From assembly GCA_013416455.1 (NCBI GenBank), contig JACCES010000003.1, positions 352,841 through 416,840 on the forward strand: a DNA stretch of 64,000 bases. The letters run 5' to 3'. Origin of the DNA: Alcaligenaceae bacterium (GTDB lineage Bacteria > Pseudomonadota > Gammaproteobacteria > Burkholderiales > Burkholderiaceae_B). Below are positions 55,515 through 64,000 of the stretch, one piece after another. Under the pieces are notes generated by a model. It was not told the origin of the DNA. It made no database searches and worked only from the letters and a program-made list of their open reading frames with translations. The position numbers and the translations under genes were made by a program. Position 1 is the stretch's first letter, and every line of letters starts with the position of its first letter.

Positions 55515-56521
55515 GGAGTGTTATGGCTGAGAGCGTTGGAGAGCAGGCGCGCCGTGATGTCGACAATGGGAATGACACGTTCGTATGCCATGCGCGAAGG
55601 CCCGATGACGCCCAGTGTGCCGACCACCTTGCCATCGACGCCATAGGGCGCCGTGATCACCGAGACATCGTCCATGGGCACCAGTTCGGAATCGCCGCCG
55701 ATGTAGATCTGCACGCCCTGGGCGCGGCTGGAAACGTCCAGCAGCTGCAGGAGGTCGGTCTTTTTTTCGAACAGGGAGAACATGCGCCGCAGCTTGTCCA
55801 TATCGGCGGCGATCTCGGAAATGTCCAGCAGCTTGCTTTCGCCCGCGATCACCACGGTTTCATCGACGTCGGGATCGGCGGTGCCGGCTTCCACGGCCAC
55901 CTGCATGAGCCGGGAAATGTCGGCCTGCAGCGACGATAGTTCCTGCTTCAGCGATTCCCGGACCTGGTCGAAGGACTTGCCGGAGAAATGCTGATTGAAG
56001 AAATTGCTGGCCTCGATGAGTTCCTGTTCGAGGTAATCGCGCTTGACGGACAGGATGCGGTTCTGCACGTCGCCGTCGGGCGTCACAATGATCAGCAGGA
56101 CCCGGCTCTCGGACAGGCGGATGAATTCGATCTGCCTGAAGATCTGCGAACGCTTGGGCGCCAGCACCACCCCCGCGAACTGCGACATGTTCGACAACAG
56201 GGAGGCCGCCGCCGAGACGGCCCGGGCGGGATCCGACGAAGGAAGCAGCCGCCGGAGATGATCGGAGGGCGATGCCTGCAGACTCTGCACCGCGAGCAGG
56301 CGGTCTACGAACAGCCGGTAGCCCTTGGGCGTGGGCACGCGGCCCGATGACGCATGCGGGCTGTGAATCAGACCAAAGTCTTCCAGATCCGCCATGACAT
56401 TGCGGATCGTGGCGGGAGAAAGGTCGAACATCTTGGACAGCGTGCGCGAACCGACCGGCTGGCCATCCGCGATGTAGCGCTCTATCAGCACTTTCAACAG
56501 TGCCTTGGCTCGATCATCCAT
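55511..56521 (-). CDS. hrcA: Heat-inducible transcription repressor HrcA
   Basis: 336 residues from the ATG at 56521. The winged-helix part (about 1-75) reads [20 protein letters not shown] and [20 protein letters not shown], followed by [19 protein letters not shown]. The GAF-like core contains [20 protein letters not shown], and the C-terminus [20 protein letters not shown] is typical. HrcA represses by binding CIRCE (TTAGCACTC-N9-GAGTGCTAA) and needs GroEL to fold. No CIRCE is found in this window, so its targets, probably groESL, lie elsewhere. It is divergent from nadK by 135 bases. Confidence 0.96.
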   Translation of the reverse strand: MDDRAKALLKVLIERYIADGQPVGSRTLSKMFDLSPATIRNVMADLEDFGLIHSPHASSGRVPTPKGYRLFVDRLLAVQSLQASPSDHLRRLLPSSDPARAVSAAASLLSNMSQFAGVVLAPKRSQIFRQIEFIRLSESRVLLIIVTPDGDVQNRILSVKRDYLEQELIEASNFFNQHFSGKSFDQVRESLKQELSSLQADISRLMQVAVEAGTADPDVDETVVIAGESKLLDISEIAADMDKLRRMFSLFEKKTDLLQLLDVSSRAQGVQIYIGGDSELVPMDDVSVITAPYGVDGKVVGTLGVIGPSRMAYERVIPIVDITARLLSNALSHNTP

Positions 56522-56656
56522 ATATACGTTCAATACCGATATTTCAGAAAGCCGGTGCCGCGCATGCGACGGCAGGCGATGAAACCATGCCGCGGCGCCA
56601 TCCGGCAACCCTATAATCAGCTCTATTATTCCACCAAACGCTCAGACTTCACTTAT

Positions 56657-57556
56657 ATGCACTTCAACACCATTGCCATCATCGGCCGCTACCAGGACGC
56701 GGGGCTGGACGGGCCATTGCGCGAACTGGCGGCATCGATCCAGGCCGCCGGGGGCCAGGTGCTGGTGGAAGCCGAAACCGCGCGCAACACCGGTGTCAAG
56801 GAATTCATGGTAGCCGATTACGCCGCCATCGGCTCGCGGGCCGACCTGGCCATCATCATGGGCGGCGACGGCACCATGCTGGGGGCCGCGCGGCAGTTGG
56901 CCCTGCATAATGTCCCCATGGTCGGCATCAACCATGGCCGTCTCGGGTTCATTACCGACATCCCGCTGCACAACGCCCTCGAAGCCGTCACCAGCATACT
57001 CGACGGTCAGTACGAGGCCGAAGAACGGGTCCTGCTCGAAGGCAGGGTGATCCGCGACGGCCAGGTGATGTTTTCCGGCCTGGCGCTGAATGACGTGGTC
57101 CTGAGCCGGGCCGGGCGCGGCGGCATGATAGAAGTCCGCGTCGAACTCGACGGCGTCTTCATGTACAGCCAGCGCGCCGACGGGCTGATCATCGCCACCC
57201 CCACGGGCTCCACCGCCTATTCCCTGGCCGTGAACGGCCCCATCGTGCATCCCAGCATCCGGGCCCTGCTGCTGGTGCCCGTGGCGCCGCAGACCCTGTC
57301 GCACCGCCCCATCGTCCTGCCGGACAACGGCACCCTGGGGCTCACCATCACCGCGCTGGGCCGCGTCGAAAGCGGCGCCAGCGTGCACTTCGACATGCAG
57401 ACCTGGTCCGACTGTCAGCCCGGCGACCGCATCGAAGTGCGGCGGGCCCATCACAGCGTCCGCTTCATCCACCCCACCGGCTACAGCTTTTTTTCCACAT
57501 TGCGACGCAAGCTGTACTGGAACCACATGCCCCAACCCTCCGACGACTCCGAATGA
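56657..57556 (+). CDS. nadK: NAD kinase
   Basis: 299 residues from the ATG at 56657. The GGDGT motif of the ATP-NAD kinase fold is in LAIIMGGDGTMLGAARQLAL (about 69-88). A further block, INHGRLGFITDI, is at about 98, and TPTGSTAYSLAVNGPIVHPS (about 188) is the conserved second motif. It phosphorylates NAD to NADP with ATP or polyphosphate. A TATAAT box (56612-56617) precedes it with no evident -35 and no ribosome-binding site, so expression may be modest. recN follows by six bases on the same strand. Confidence 0.96.
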   Translation: MHFNTIAIIGRYQDAGLDGPLRELAASIQAAGGQVLVEAETARNTGVKEFMVADYAAIGSRADLAIIMGGDGTMLGAARQLALHNVPMVGINHGRLGFITDIPLHNALEAVTSILDGQYEAEERVLLEGRVIRDGQVMFSGLALNDVVLSRAGRGGMIEVRVELDGVFMYSQRADGLIIATPTGSTAYSLAVNGPIVHPSIRALLLVPVAPQTLSHRPIVLPDNGTLGLTITALGRVESGASVHFDMQTWSDCQPGDRIEVRRAHHSVRFIHPTGYSFFSTLRRKLYWNHMPQPSDDSE

Positions 57557-57562
57557 AGAGCC

Positions 57563-59206
57563 ATGCTGCGCCTTCTGCACGTCCGTGATTTTGTCATCGT
57601 CGACGAAGCCGAGATCGCTTTCTCGCCGGGCTTCACCGTCTTCTCCGGCGAGACCGGCGCTGGCAAGTCGATACTGATCGACGCCCTCTCGCTCGTGCTG
57701 GGGGCCCGCGGGGACACCGGCCTGCTGAGGGCGGGCGCGGAGCGCGCCGAGATCTCCGCCGTCTTCAGTCCGCCCGCGCCGCTGCGCGCCTGGCTCGCCG
57801 AGCGCGACTTCGACCCTCAGGACGATCTCGTCCTGCGCCGCATCATCGACGCCCAGGGCCGCAGCAAAGCCTATGTGAACGGCGTTCCGGCCAACCTGGG
57901 CATGCTGCGCGAACTGGGCGGGCAACTGGTGGACATCCACGGCCAGCACGCCCACCAGGGCCTGCTGATGGCCGCCAGCCAGCGCAACATGCTCGACCAG
58001 CAAGGCGGCCTGACCAGCCTGGCCCGCGAAACATCGGAAGCCTGGCAGGCCTGGCAGAAGGCATTGCGGGCCCTGGGGGCGGCCCAACAGAACGCCCACG
58101 CCATACAGCAGGAACGTGAAAGACTGCAGTGGCAGCTGGACGAACTCGAAGCGCTGTCGCTCAAGGAAGGCGAATGGGATCTCATCAGCAACGAACAATC
58201 GCGCCTGGCCCATGGCCAGGCCTTGCTGGAAGGGGCCACCCGCGCGCTGGGCCTGCTGGAAGACGAATCCGCCTCCGCCCTTCAGGCTCTCAATGGCGCC
58301 GCGCGGCAGATACAGCAGTTGCTGCGCCACGACAGCGGGTTGCAGAGCGTGTCCGATGCCCTCGAATCAGCCCGGATCTCGGCTTCCGAAGCCGTATCCG
58401 ACCTGCACAGCTATCTCGATCGGCTGGAGCCCGATCCCGAGGCCCTGGCGCGGGCTGAACGCCGCGTCGGCGAATTGTTCGAGGCGGCCCGCAAGTTCCA
58501 GGTCGAACCCGACGAGCTGCCTGCCCTGCGGGAACGACTGGCCGGCGAACTGGCGGATTCCGAAGCGGCCACCGATCTGGAAGCGTTGCAGGCCCAGGTC
58601 GATGCCGCCGGGCAGGCTTACCACGACATCGCGGGCCGCCTGAGCAAGCAAAGGCGCCGGGCCGCAAAGCGCCTGGGGCGCGACGTCACCGCCGCCATGC
58701 AGGAACTCGCCATGCAGGGCGGCGCCTTCGATGTCGCGCTGGAAGCCTGCCAGGCAAGCGCGCATGGCAAGGAAAACGTGGAATTCATGGTGGCGGGCCA
58801 TGCCGGTACGCCGCTGCGCCCGCTTGCCAAGGTGGCCTCGGGCGGTGAACTTGCCCGGCTGTCGCTCGCTCTTTCGGTGATCGCCAGCCAGGCGGCACAA
58901 GTCCCGACACTGATTTTCGACGAAGTGGACACCGGCATCGGCGGCGCCGTGGCGGAAGTGGTGGGACGCCTGCTGCGGCAATTGGGCGAGCGCCATCAGG
59001 TGCTGTGCGTCACCCACCTGCCGCAGGTGGCGGCGCGCGGCGCGCACCACTTCGAAGTACGCAAATCATCGGCCGATGGCAATACCCAGTCAGATATCCG
59101 GCTGCTGGACGCGCACGGCCGCATCGATGAAGTGGCGCGCATGCTGGGCGGCATGACCATCACCGACACCACGCGCAAGCATGCAAGCGAGATGCTGGCC
59201 GGCTGA
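57563..59206 (+). CDS. recN: DNA repair protein RecN
   Basis: 547 residues. Walker A is GETGAGKSILIDALSLVLGA at about 30-49. A long coiled-coil middle (about 155-370) contains QQERERLQWQLDELEALSLK. The C-terminal half-ATPase has the ABC signature ASGGELARLSLALS and Walker B TLIFDEVDTGIGGAVAEVVG. This is the SMC-like layout of RecN, which gathers and holds broken DNA ends during double-strand break repair. The start follows GAAGAG and is six bases after nadK, so the two form an operon. Nothing unusual is seen. Confidence 0.96.
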   Translation: MLRLLHVRDFVIVDEAEIAFSPGFTVFSGETGAGKSILIDALSLVLGARGDTGLLRAGAERAEISAVFSPPAPLRAWLAERDFDPQDDLVLRRIIDAQGRSKAYVNGVPANLGMLRELGGQLVDIHGQHAHQGLLMAASQRNMLDQQGGLTSLARETSEAWQAWQKALRALGAAQQNAHAIQQERERLQWQLDELEALSLKEGEWDLISNEQSRLAHGQALLEGATRALGLLEDESASALQALNGAARQIQQLLRHDSGLQSVSDALESARISASEAVSDLHSYLDRLEPDPEALARAERRVGELFEAARKFQVEPDELPALRERLAGELADSEAATDLEALQAQVDAAGQAYHDIAGRLSKQRRRAAKRLGRDVTAAMQELAMQGGAFDVALEACQASAHGKENVEFMVAGHAGTPLRPLAKVASGGELARLSLALSVIASQAAQVPTLIFDEVDTGIGGAVAEVVGRLLRQLGERHQVLCVTHLPQVAARGAHHFEVRKSSADGNTQSDIRLLDAHGRIDEVARMLGGMTITDTTRKHASEMLAG

Positions 59207-59262
59207 GCCGCCGCCGCGAAGCGCCCGGGCGCCGGCCCCGCACCCACCCCTATGGATGCCGC

Positions 59263-59694
59263 CTACCGCCCGCCCGAGCGCTTGCTGGCGCATTCGGGAC
59301 ACATGCCATACAGCATCATGGTGTGGCTTTCCAGCTTGAAACCATGATCTTCCGCCACCTTGTACTGGCGTGATTCGATTTCGGTATCGCTGAACTCGAC
59401 CACCTTGTTACAGTAGGTGCAGATGAGGTGATCGTGGTGATCGCCATCATTCAGTTCAAACACGGCCTTGCCGCCGTCGAACTGGCTGCGCACCAGAATG
59501 CCCGCCTGTTCGAACTGCGTCAGGACGCGGTAAACCGTGGCCAGGCCGATATCGACGTCCTCGGCGATGAGGGTGCGGTAAACATCTTCGGCGCTCTGGT
59601 GACGTTCATCGGCACGGCGGAAAATGTCGAGAATCTTGAGACGGGGGAAGGTCGCTTTCAGGCCGGCGTTCTTCAACTCGTTGGGGTCGGTCAT
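59263..59694 (-). CDS. fur: Ferric uptake regulator Fur
   Basis: 143 residues from the ATG at 59694. The N-terminal wing-helix domain reads [20 protein letters not shown] and [20 protein letters not shown]. The metal sites are visible as [16 protein letters not shown] (about 86-101) and the C-terminal CPEC (about 133-136), plus a His and Glu near the dimer region. It represses iron uptake genes when loaded with Fe2+. It is divergent from bamE across 141 bases, the usual arrangement in this order. The ribosome-binding site is poor (GAGA), and no perfect Fur box was seen between the two genes. Confidence 0.96.
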   Translation of the reverse strand: MTDPNELKNAGLKATFPRLKILDIFRRADERHQSAEDVYRTLIAEDVDIGLATVYRVLTQFEQAGILVRSQFDGGKAVFELNDGDHHDHLICTYCNKVVEFSDTEIESRQYKVAEDHGFKLESHTMMLYGMCPECASKRSGGR

Positions 59695-59835
59695 TGTGGA
59701 TCTCTGGCGGAATACAGCCACGACGGGCCAGGCGTCTGCGGCCACAGGCCTGCAGACGGCGATGAACGCTCATGCGTTTCTCGATTACCCTTTATGATAA
59801 CGGTTTTACTCGTTCTGAAATATCAGGGGCGCTTG

Positions 59836-60303
59836 GTGCTGACAATCACGAACACTTTCTCCAAGATACTGCGGGCCGGCGTGGCGGGCGGTGCACTGGT
59901 ACTGGCGCTATCAGCCTGCGGCAGTACCGAATGGGGATTCCCGTATCGCCCCAACATCCAGCAGGGCAACTGGATCACGGCTGAACAGGTCGACCGCCTG
60001 CAGCCAGGCATGTCACGCGAACAAGTACGCTTTCTGTTGGGTACTCCCACACTGCAGGACATCTTCCGCAGTGATCGCTGGGACTATCCCTACTATAGCA
60101 AACCCGGCTATGGCGAAGCGCAGCAGCGGCGGTTCAGTGTCTGGTTCGAAGGCGATTCCCTGGCTCGCTGGGAAGGCGACGCGCCGCCCGACCGCCAGCC
60201 CTTCCAGAAGACGGACACCGGCTCGCGGGCGGCTGGCGCAAGCGGGGGCGAAACCGAAATCACGCCGGCGTCCACCGATCGCGGCGCAGAACCTCTCCGA
60301 TAA
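59836..60303 (+). CDS. bamE: Outer membrane assembly lipoprotein BamE (OmlA/SmpA)
   Basis: 155 residues from a GTG at 59836; AGGGG lies about 6 bases upstream, and TTG at 59833 is an alternative. The signal ends at the lipobox LALSAC (about 23-28), so the mature protein is lipidated on Cys. The SmpA/OmlA domain follows: [40 protein letters not shown] and [16 protein letters not shown]. It is a subunit of the Bam complex that assembles outer-membrane beta-barrels, which would include the giant autotransporter in this window. The C-terminal 35 residues are low-complexity. dapB begins 25 bases later. Confidence 0.94.
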   Translation: MLTITNTFSKILRAGVAGGALVLALSACGSTEWGFPYRPNIQQGNWITAEQVDRLQPGMSREQVRFLLGTPTLQDIFRSDRWDYPYYSKPGYGEAQQRRFSVWFEGDSLARWEGDAPPDRQPFQKTDTGSRAAGASGGETEITPASTDRGAEPLR

Positions 60304-60328
60304 TCCGAAAGCTCAAGGACACCACCGA

Positions 60329-61120
60329 ATGCGTATCGCAATAGCGGGAGCGGATGGCCGCATGGGCCGCATGCTCATCGAAGCCGTGCTCAACAGCGAA
60401 GACCTCACTCTTGCCGTCGCCCTCAATCAAGCGGAATCGCCCAGCATCGGCCAGGATGCCGGCGCCTTCCTGGGCGTGGAATCGGGAATCAGGATCACCG
60501 ACAACCTTGCCGCCCTCGCCGACGCCGACTGCCTCATCGACTTCACCCGGCCCGAAGCCACCCTCACCCATCTTCAGGCCTGCATCGAACATGGCGTGAA
60601 ATGCGTCATCGGCACGACGGGCTTCGACGAAGCCGGCAAGCAGGCCATTCAGGCCGCCAGCCAGAAGACCGCCATCGTCTTCGCCCCCAACATGAGCGTC
60701 GGCGTGAACGTCACCCTGAAGCTGCTGGAAATGGCCGCCCGCCTGCTGAACAGCGGCTACGACGCCGAAGTCTTCGAGGCCCACCACCGCCACAAGGTCG
60801 ATGCCCCGTCCGGCACGGCACTGGCCATGGGGGAAGCCGTCGCCCACGCCTGGGGGGAAGATCTCGACAAGATCGCCGACTGGACCCGCCACGGCCACAC
60901 CGGCCCCCGGGAAAACGGCCGCATCGGCTTCTCGGTGGTGCGCGGCGGCGACATCGTCGGCGACCACACCGTGTATTTCTGCGGCACGGGCGAAAGAATC
61001 GAAATCACGCACCGTTCCAGCAGCCGCGCCACCTATGCGCAAGGCAGCCTGCGCGCGGTGCGCTATCTTGCGCGCAAGGATTTCGGCCTGTTCGACATGC
61101 AGGACGTTCTGGCCAGCTGA
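60329..61120 (+). CDS. dapB: 4-hydroxy-tetrahydrodipicolinate reductase
   Basis: 263 residues from the ATG at 60329 (AAGGA 9 bases upstream). The nucleotide loop is [20 protein letters not shown] at about 2-21. The catalytic His region is [20 protein letters not shown] (about 151-170), with the substrate loop [14 protein letters not shown]. It reduces the dihydrodipicolinate precursor in lysine and meso-diaminopimelate synthesis. It lies after bamE and before the convergent murB, so two cell-wall genes meet here. A short hairpin follows it. Confidence 0.97.
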   Translation: MRIAIAGADGRMGRMLIEAVLNSEDLTLAVALNQAESPSIGQDAGAFLGVESGIRITDNLAALADADCLIDFTRPEATLTHLQACIEHGVKCVIGTTGFDEAGKQAIQAASQKTAIVFAPNMSVGVNVTLKLLEMAARLLNSGYDAEVFEAHHRHKVDAPSGTALAMGEAVAHAWGEDLDKIADWTRHGHTGPRENGRIGFSVVRGGDIVGDHTVYFCGTGERIEITHRSSSRATYAQGSLRAVRYLARKDFGLFDMQDVLAS

Positions 61121-61154
61121 GCCACGGCCTGAAAGGCGGCTCAGGCCCGCAGGG

Positions 61155-61175
61155 CCGCCCGCATCGGGCGGGTTT
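61155..61175 (+). terminator. Hairpin terminator after dapB
   Basis: CCGCCCG (61155-61161) pairs with CGGGCGG (61165-61171) over a 3-base loop, followed by GTTTG. It lies 35 bases past the dapB stop in the dapB/murB convergent gap. Confidence 0.55.
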
Positions 61176-61240
61176 GCCGGGTTGGCGGCGCCCGCCGCCC
61201 ACCAGAAACCAGCGGCCGGGCCGGACAACCAGACGGCGGC

Positions 61241-62284
61241 TCAGGCCTGTTCCGACGCCGCCGTGCCGATTTCCACGGGTTCCTGTTCCAGATGCACCCC
61301 GAAACGGGTGGCAACTTCGGCACGGACCACATCCGCAAGCACCTGGATATCGCGCGCAGTGGCACCGCCGTGATTGACCAGCACCAGCGACTGGCGCTCA
61401 TGCATGCCGACCGACCCAAGCCGGCGGCCTTTCCAGCCGCAACGCTCGATCATCCAGCCCGCGGCCAGCTTGTAGCGCTTTCCTTCTTCCACCGGATAAC
61501 CCACGATGCCCGGATGCAGCCCGCGCAATTCCCGGTATGCCTTGGCACTGACCAGCGGATTCTTGAAGAAACTGCCCACATTGGCCAGCTCGGCCGGATC
61601 GGGCAGCTTGGCCCGCCGTATCTCGCAGACCGCATCGAACACCTGCCGCGGCGCGACGGCCGCACCCGCCATGGCGATGCCGGCATGCCGGGCGAGATCG
61701 GGATAGGAAACCTGCGCGCGCCAGGCTCGCGGCAGACGATAGCGCACCGCCAGGATCAGCCAGCGCCCCGCTTCGGCATGCTTGAAGAAGCTGTCGCGAT
61801 AGGCGAACAGACAATCGGCGGGGCCCATTTCCACACGGCGGCCGTGACGGATATCCCAGGCCACCAGGCTGTGGAAATACTGATTCTGCTCGACCCCGTA
61901 GGCGCCGATGTTCTGGATGGGAGCCGCCCCCGCGGAACCGGGAATCAGCGCGAGGTTTTCCAGGCCGTTCCAGCCCTGTTCCATGCACGAGGCGACGAAG
62001 TGATGCCACGGTTCACCGGCCTGCACCTCGACGATGACGGCATCGGGATCCTGATCGACCAGATCCGCGCCTCGGGTTTCGACATGGATCACCAGTTCGT
62101 CGATCTGCGAGGCCAGCACGACATTGCTGCCGCCGCCCAGCACGACCACGCCAGGATAGCGCGCCGCCACATCGGACAGGGCGTCCAGCATGTCGAGGGA
62201 TTCCAGGCGCAGAAAAGCCCGCGCCTGCGACTTCAGGCCCAGCGTGTTGTGATGAGTAAGATCCTGTTCTGTTATGTGCAGCAC
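61241..62284 (-). CDS. murB: UDP-N-acetylenolpyruvoylglucosamine reductase (type I MurB)
   Basis: 347 residues. The FAD-binding block starts with [20 protein letters not shown] (about 13-32), then [20 protein letters not shown]. The catalytic region has [20 protein letters not shown] (about 114-133), and the conserved [18 protein letters not shown] with the Tyr-Arg-x-Ser group. [12 protein letters not shown] near 244 and [20 protein letters not shown] complete the type I pattern. It reduces enolpyruvyl-UDP-GlcNAc to UDP-MurNAc with NADPH. It is convergent with dapB. A hairpin (62319-62338) lies 35 bases upstream. Confidence 0.97.
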   Translation of the reverse strand: MLHITEQDLTHHNTLGLKSQARAFLRLESLDMLDALSDVAARYPGVVVLGGGSNVVLASQIDELVIHVETRGADLVDQDPDAVIVEVQAGEPWHHFVASCMEQGWNGLENLALIPGSAGAAPIQNIGAYGVEQNQYFHSLVAWDIRHGRRVEMGPADCLFAYRDSFFKHAEAGRWLILAVRYRLPRAWRAQVSYPDLARHAGIAMAGAAVAPRQVFDAVCEIRRAKLPDPAELANVGSFFKNPLVSAKAYRELRGLHPGIVGYPVEEGKRYKLAAGWMIERCGWKGRRLGSVGMHERQSLVLVNHGGATARDIQVLADVVRAEVATRFGVHLEQEPVEIGTAASEQA

Positions 62285-62544
62285 GGGGCCGCCCCCCGGA
62301 AAACGGTTTCATCGATACGAAGCCCCTTGACGGGCTTCCTTGTCTGATCACATCTTACTGCAATCGATGAACCGAACCCCTCGCGGCACTCCCGGCATAA
62401 CGGGAAAAGCGCACATGGCGCGGTCCGCCACGGCCGGCGGGCCGGCAATATCAATGCGGGCAGGCCGGGCTACGCCTGACTTCAAACGCAATACGGGTGC
62501 CACTTGACAATGGTGAAAAATTCTTCCTATAATTTAAATCTTTC
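62285..62544. other. Spacer between murB and tRNA-Gly
   Basis: 260 bases without a gene. It includes a perfect 7-bp hairpin GAAGCCC/GGGCTTC (62319-62338) in the likely murB leader region, a GC-rich low-complexity stretch, and the tRNA promoter at its right end. Confidence 0.5.
62504..62533 (+). promoter_or_regulatory. Consensus sigma-70 promoter of tRNA-Gly
   Basis: TTGACA (62504-62509) and TATAAT (62528-62533) are both perfect consensus boxes with an 18-base spacer. The predicted start is a few bases before the tRNA at 62545, giving a very short 5' leader. Confidence 0.88.
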
Positions 62545-62620
62545 GCGGGAATAGCTCAGTTGGTAGAGCGCAACCTTGCCAAGGTTGAGGTCGCGAGTTC
62601 GAGACTCGTTTCCCGCTCCA
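62545..62620 (+). tRNA. tRNA-Gly (anticodon GCC)
   Basis: 76 nt including the encoded CCA. The acceptor stem GCGGGAA pairs with TTCCCGC (62610-62616). The D-loop region is AGCTCAGTTGGTAGAGC, the anticodon arm is CAACC-TTGCCAA-GGTTG with GCC in the centre, and the T-loop is GTTCGAG. All arms close with standard pairs. It reads GGC and GGU codons, a key tRNA for the glycine-rich autotransporter. Confidence 0.97.
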
Positions 62621-62626
62621 GATTCT

Positions 62627-62658
62627 AAAAAGGCCCAGACTTCGGTTTGGGCCTTTTT
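62627..62658 (+). terminator. tRNA-Gly terminator with UUCG tetraloop
   Basis: AAAAAGGCCCA (62627-62637) pairs with TGGGCCTTTTT (62648-62658), and inside it GAC/GTT closes a C(UUCG)G loop at 62640-62645. A T5 run ends the stem. It begins six bases past the tRNA. Confidence 0.85.
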
Positions 62659-62685
62659 GCTCGGCTCTGGTTCTTCCGGCTGGGG

Positions 62686-62732
62686 GGCTCTGCCCCATAA
62701 ACAATGGAATGGACGGGCTCTACCCCATAAAC
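62686..62732. repeat. Duplicated left end of the ISL3-family element
   Basis: GGCTCTGCCCCATAAAC (62686-62702) and GGCTCTACCCCATAAAC (62716-62732) are direct copies 30 bp apart, differing at one position. The inner copy is the left inverted repeat of the ISL3 element; the outer may be a trace of an earlier insertion or a duplicated end. Confidence 0.6.
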
Positions 62733-63696
62733 GGGGGATGGGCATTCACTGGACACGGTTGATCACACCGTTCCAACCGCACTGAGCCAAGACCCGCACG
62801 CGGTGATTCTCAAAGTTCCTGAAGCCATATGCACGGCGTGAGAGCATCTCCATTTTCGTATGGAATCCTTCCCCCCGCTGTCACAACTTCAGGAAGTGCT
62901 GGTTCACCAAGCGCACCACATGGAAGCGGTCGGCCACGATCATGGCATTGGGGAAGTACTGCTGGGCAATCCGGGGGCGGTACGTCTCCGACAGATCCAT
63001 CACAATGATTCGCACCTTCTCCTTGCCTGGCAAACGCTTCAGACAGCTGCGCAGGCTCGCCTCAGAGCGGCCCAGTACGACGTCGAACACCTTGTGGTTC
63101 TTCAGATCCACCAGCGTGGTGGCATAGCCCCGTTTGCGGCGGAAGAAGTGTTCGTCGATCCCCCAGGACTTAAGGGCAGCTACGGCCTGAGAGCTCAGAG
63201 ACGCGCTGCCTCACAAACGACTGATACCAACGCTCGACTGTGGCGCTGCCGATCCGGTGTGTGCGCGTGAGCTTGCGCTGGCTCACGCCGCCATCGTGCG
63301 CCTCGAAGACCTCCAGACGATAGGTCTCGGTGGCGCGCAACCGTGCGCGGATGCCGGGGAAGGGATGCCGGAAATAGCGGTTGCAGCGTGTGCAGTGGTA
63401 CTTGGGCACGCTCAGGTGCAGCACCATCAGTTGATTACCCTGACGGGTGTGCGTGAGCGTGCGTGGGTGGGTGGCCTTGATGCGCACCGGATCAGCCGCG
63501 CAGTGCGGGCAGACCGGGCGCCTGCGCGGCTTGGCCCAGACATGAATATCCTGCGCGCGTTTGACTGCCTGGACGACCAGGCCAGGGATCCCTAGGATAG
63601 AATCGATTGGGGACATCGGCATTGCTTCCGTTAGACGTGTTCTTCGCAAAAACAAGTCTAATGAATGTCGATCGCCCCCATTTACGAGGAAGAGCC
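62716..63696 (-). mobile_element. Decayed ISL3-family insertion sequence
   Basis: The left end begins GGCTCTACCCCATAAACGGG and the right end, read inward on the other strand, GGCTCTTCCTCGTAAATGGG; both then continue to a shared CATTC, so they are imperfect terminal inverted repeats starting with GGCTCT as in ISL3 elements. The element is 981 bp, shorter than the usual 1.3-1.5 kb, because the transposase gene has lost an internal part. No 8-bp target duplication is seen (AATGGACG versus GACTATTC). Confidence 0.8.
62746..63622 (-). pseudogene. ISL3-family transposase, frameshifted and internally deleted
   Basis: From the ATG at 63622 the reverse strand reads MPMSPIDSILGIPGLVVQAV, then the zinc-ribbon CPHCAADP...CTRCNRYF and the helix RHPFPGIRARLRATETYRLE. 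At 63170-63172 one extra T makes CCTTAAG and a stop; removing it gives ..SGRSCPKSWGIDEHFFRRKR, the expected DDE-domain start. The sequence then runs RGYATTLVDLKNHKVFDVVL to VRLVNQHFLKL and a TGA (62881-62883). In the same frame directly after this it resumes as GFHTKMEMLSRRAYGFRNFE, the known C-terminus of the family, ending at 62746. About 100 codons are missing at that join. It cannot make active transposase. Confidence 0.88.
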
Positions 63697-63709
63697 GACT
63701 ATTCCTAAT

Positions 63710-64000
63710 GGCTGCTTTCGACTGCGGATTCAACCGGTGGATGCAACGGTTTGGTTAAATCGTTGTGCCGGTGTTTCATAGTTTAAGGTTTTTCTCGGAC
63801 GCTCATTCAATCGCCTCGCGATAGCGTTGAGCTTAGCTTGTGAGTAATCAGATAGGTCAATTCCCTTTGGTAAATACTGCCGCACAAGGCCGTTGGTGTT
63901 CTCATTGGTCCCGCGTTGCCAGGGATTCTGGGGATCGCAGAAAAACACCTTGATATCCGTTGCCAGAGTGAATCGCTTGTGATCGGCCATCTCCTTGCCC
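63710..64000 (-). mobile_element. IS30-family insertion sequence, partial (runs off window end)
   Basis: The end of an IS30-family element abuts the ISL3 remnant. The exact boundary lies between 63697 and 63730, in a stretch containing GGATTCAACCGGTGGATGCA, which resembles IS30 inverted repeats. The other end is outside the window. Confidence 0.7.
63730..64000 (-). CDS. IS30-family transposase, C-terminal part
   Basis: About 90 residues in a frame open to the window edge, preceded by GKE. It reads MADHKRFTLATDIKVFFCDP then QNPWQRGTNENTNGLVRQYL, PKGIDLSDYSQAKLNAIARR and LNERPRKTLNYETPAQRF. The NPWQRGTNEN block holds the last catalytic Glu of the DDE triad of IS30 transposases, and LNxRPRKTLNYxTP is the conserved tail. 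The reading frame looks intact as far as it can be seen. The N-terminal DNA-binding part lies beyond base 64000. The last residues (NQTVASTG) come from the element's end region. Confidence 0.9.
   Translation of the reverse strand, partial: GKEMADHKRFTLATDIKVFFCDPQNPWQRGTNENTNGLVRQYLPKGIDLSDYSQAKLNAIARRLNERPRKTLNYETPAQRFNQTVASTG

Noticed and set aside
54345..56656. CIRCE operator expected near hrcA and grpE
   Set aside because: No TTAGCACTC/GAGTGCTAA pair was found in these spacers.
59695..59835. Fur box between fur and bamE
   Set aside because: Only a loose TGATAAC-like stretch is present, too weak to call.

Overview
The window looks like chromosome of a GC-rich betaproteobacterium in the Burkholderiales, most likely Alcaligenaceae (Bordetella / Achromobacter / Castellaniella type). 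The grounds are five separate Bug/TctC-type periplasmic binding proteins, the housekeeping order hrcA-hemH-grpE-dnaK-dnaJ, nadK-recN, fur divergent from bamE (omlA), then dapB and murB, and many short CoA/organic-acid catabolic operons with their own regulators. No species can be assigned from sequence reading alone.

Layout. 1-6.0 kb: an EamA permease fragment, then a leftward organic/sugar-acid operon: sodium:solute symporter with a 43-residue small subunit, Ldh-type dehydrogenase, IlvD/Edd dehydratase and a GntR regulator. A promoter with two AT-rich palindromes 21 bp apart lies in front of the dehydratase. 6.5-7.5 kb: a Tat-exported alpha/beta hydrolase. 7.6-22.7 kb: a two-armed beta-oxidation-like island around a MalT-like LuxR regulator. 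The leftward arm has a nitronate monooxygenase-like flavoprotein, SCP-x-type thiolase, two hot-dog hydratase halves and an SDR. The rightward arm has two Bug receptors, three crotonase-fold enzymes, a double acyl-CoA dehydrogenase and a CaiB-type CoA-transferase. 22.8-32.1 kb: DedA, then a 2834-residue glycine-rich autotransporter. 32.05-32.7 kb: a gene-free stretch with two terminators and a palindromic element with 29-bp terminal inverted repeats. 32.7-40.5 kb: icd, a DUF1841 gene, two small cytochromes c, MoxR ATPase, VWA protein and an M16 peptidase.

40.7-49.4 kb is accessory: a Bug / amidase / Bug / carbamoylsarcosine-amidase-like operon, a scarred intergenic region with two matching operators, a gene broken by two frameshifts, a further Bug gene, a second inverted-repeat element, and an AtuA pair whose last codons come from that element. 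49.6-62.3 kb is core genome: LysR regulator, heat-shock operon with a near-consensus sigma-32 promoter before grpE, hemH, hrcA, nadK, recN, fur, bamE, dapB, murB. 62.5-64 kb: tRNA-Gly(GCC) with strong promoter and UUCG-loop terminator, then a decayed ISL3-family element abutting an IS30-family element that runs off the end.

How the genes work together: the accessory segments pair uptake proteins with enzymes that activate or hydrolyse an imported acid or amide and feed central metabolism. The substrates cannot be read from sequence. The most unusual items are the two-armed CoA island, the small inverted-repeat elements at gene ends, and the paired operators at 2.8 kb and 45.0/45.6 kb.
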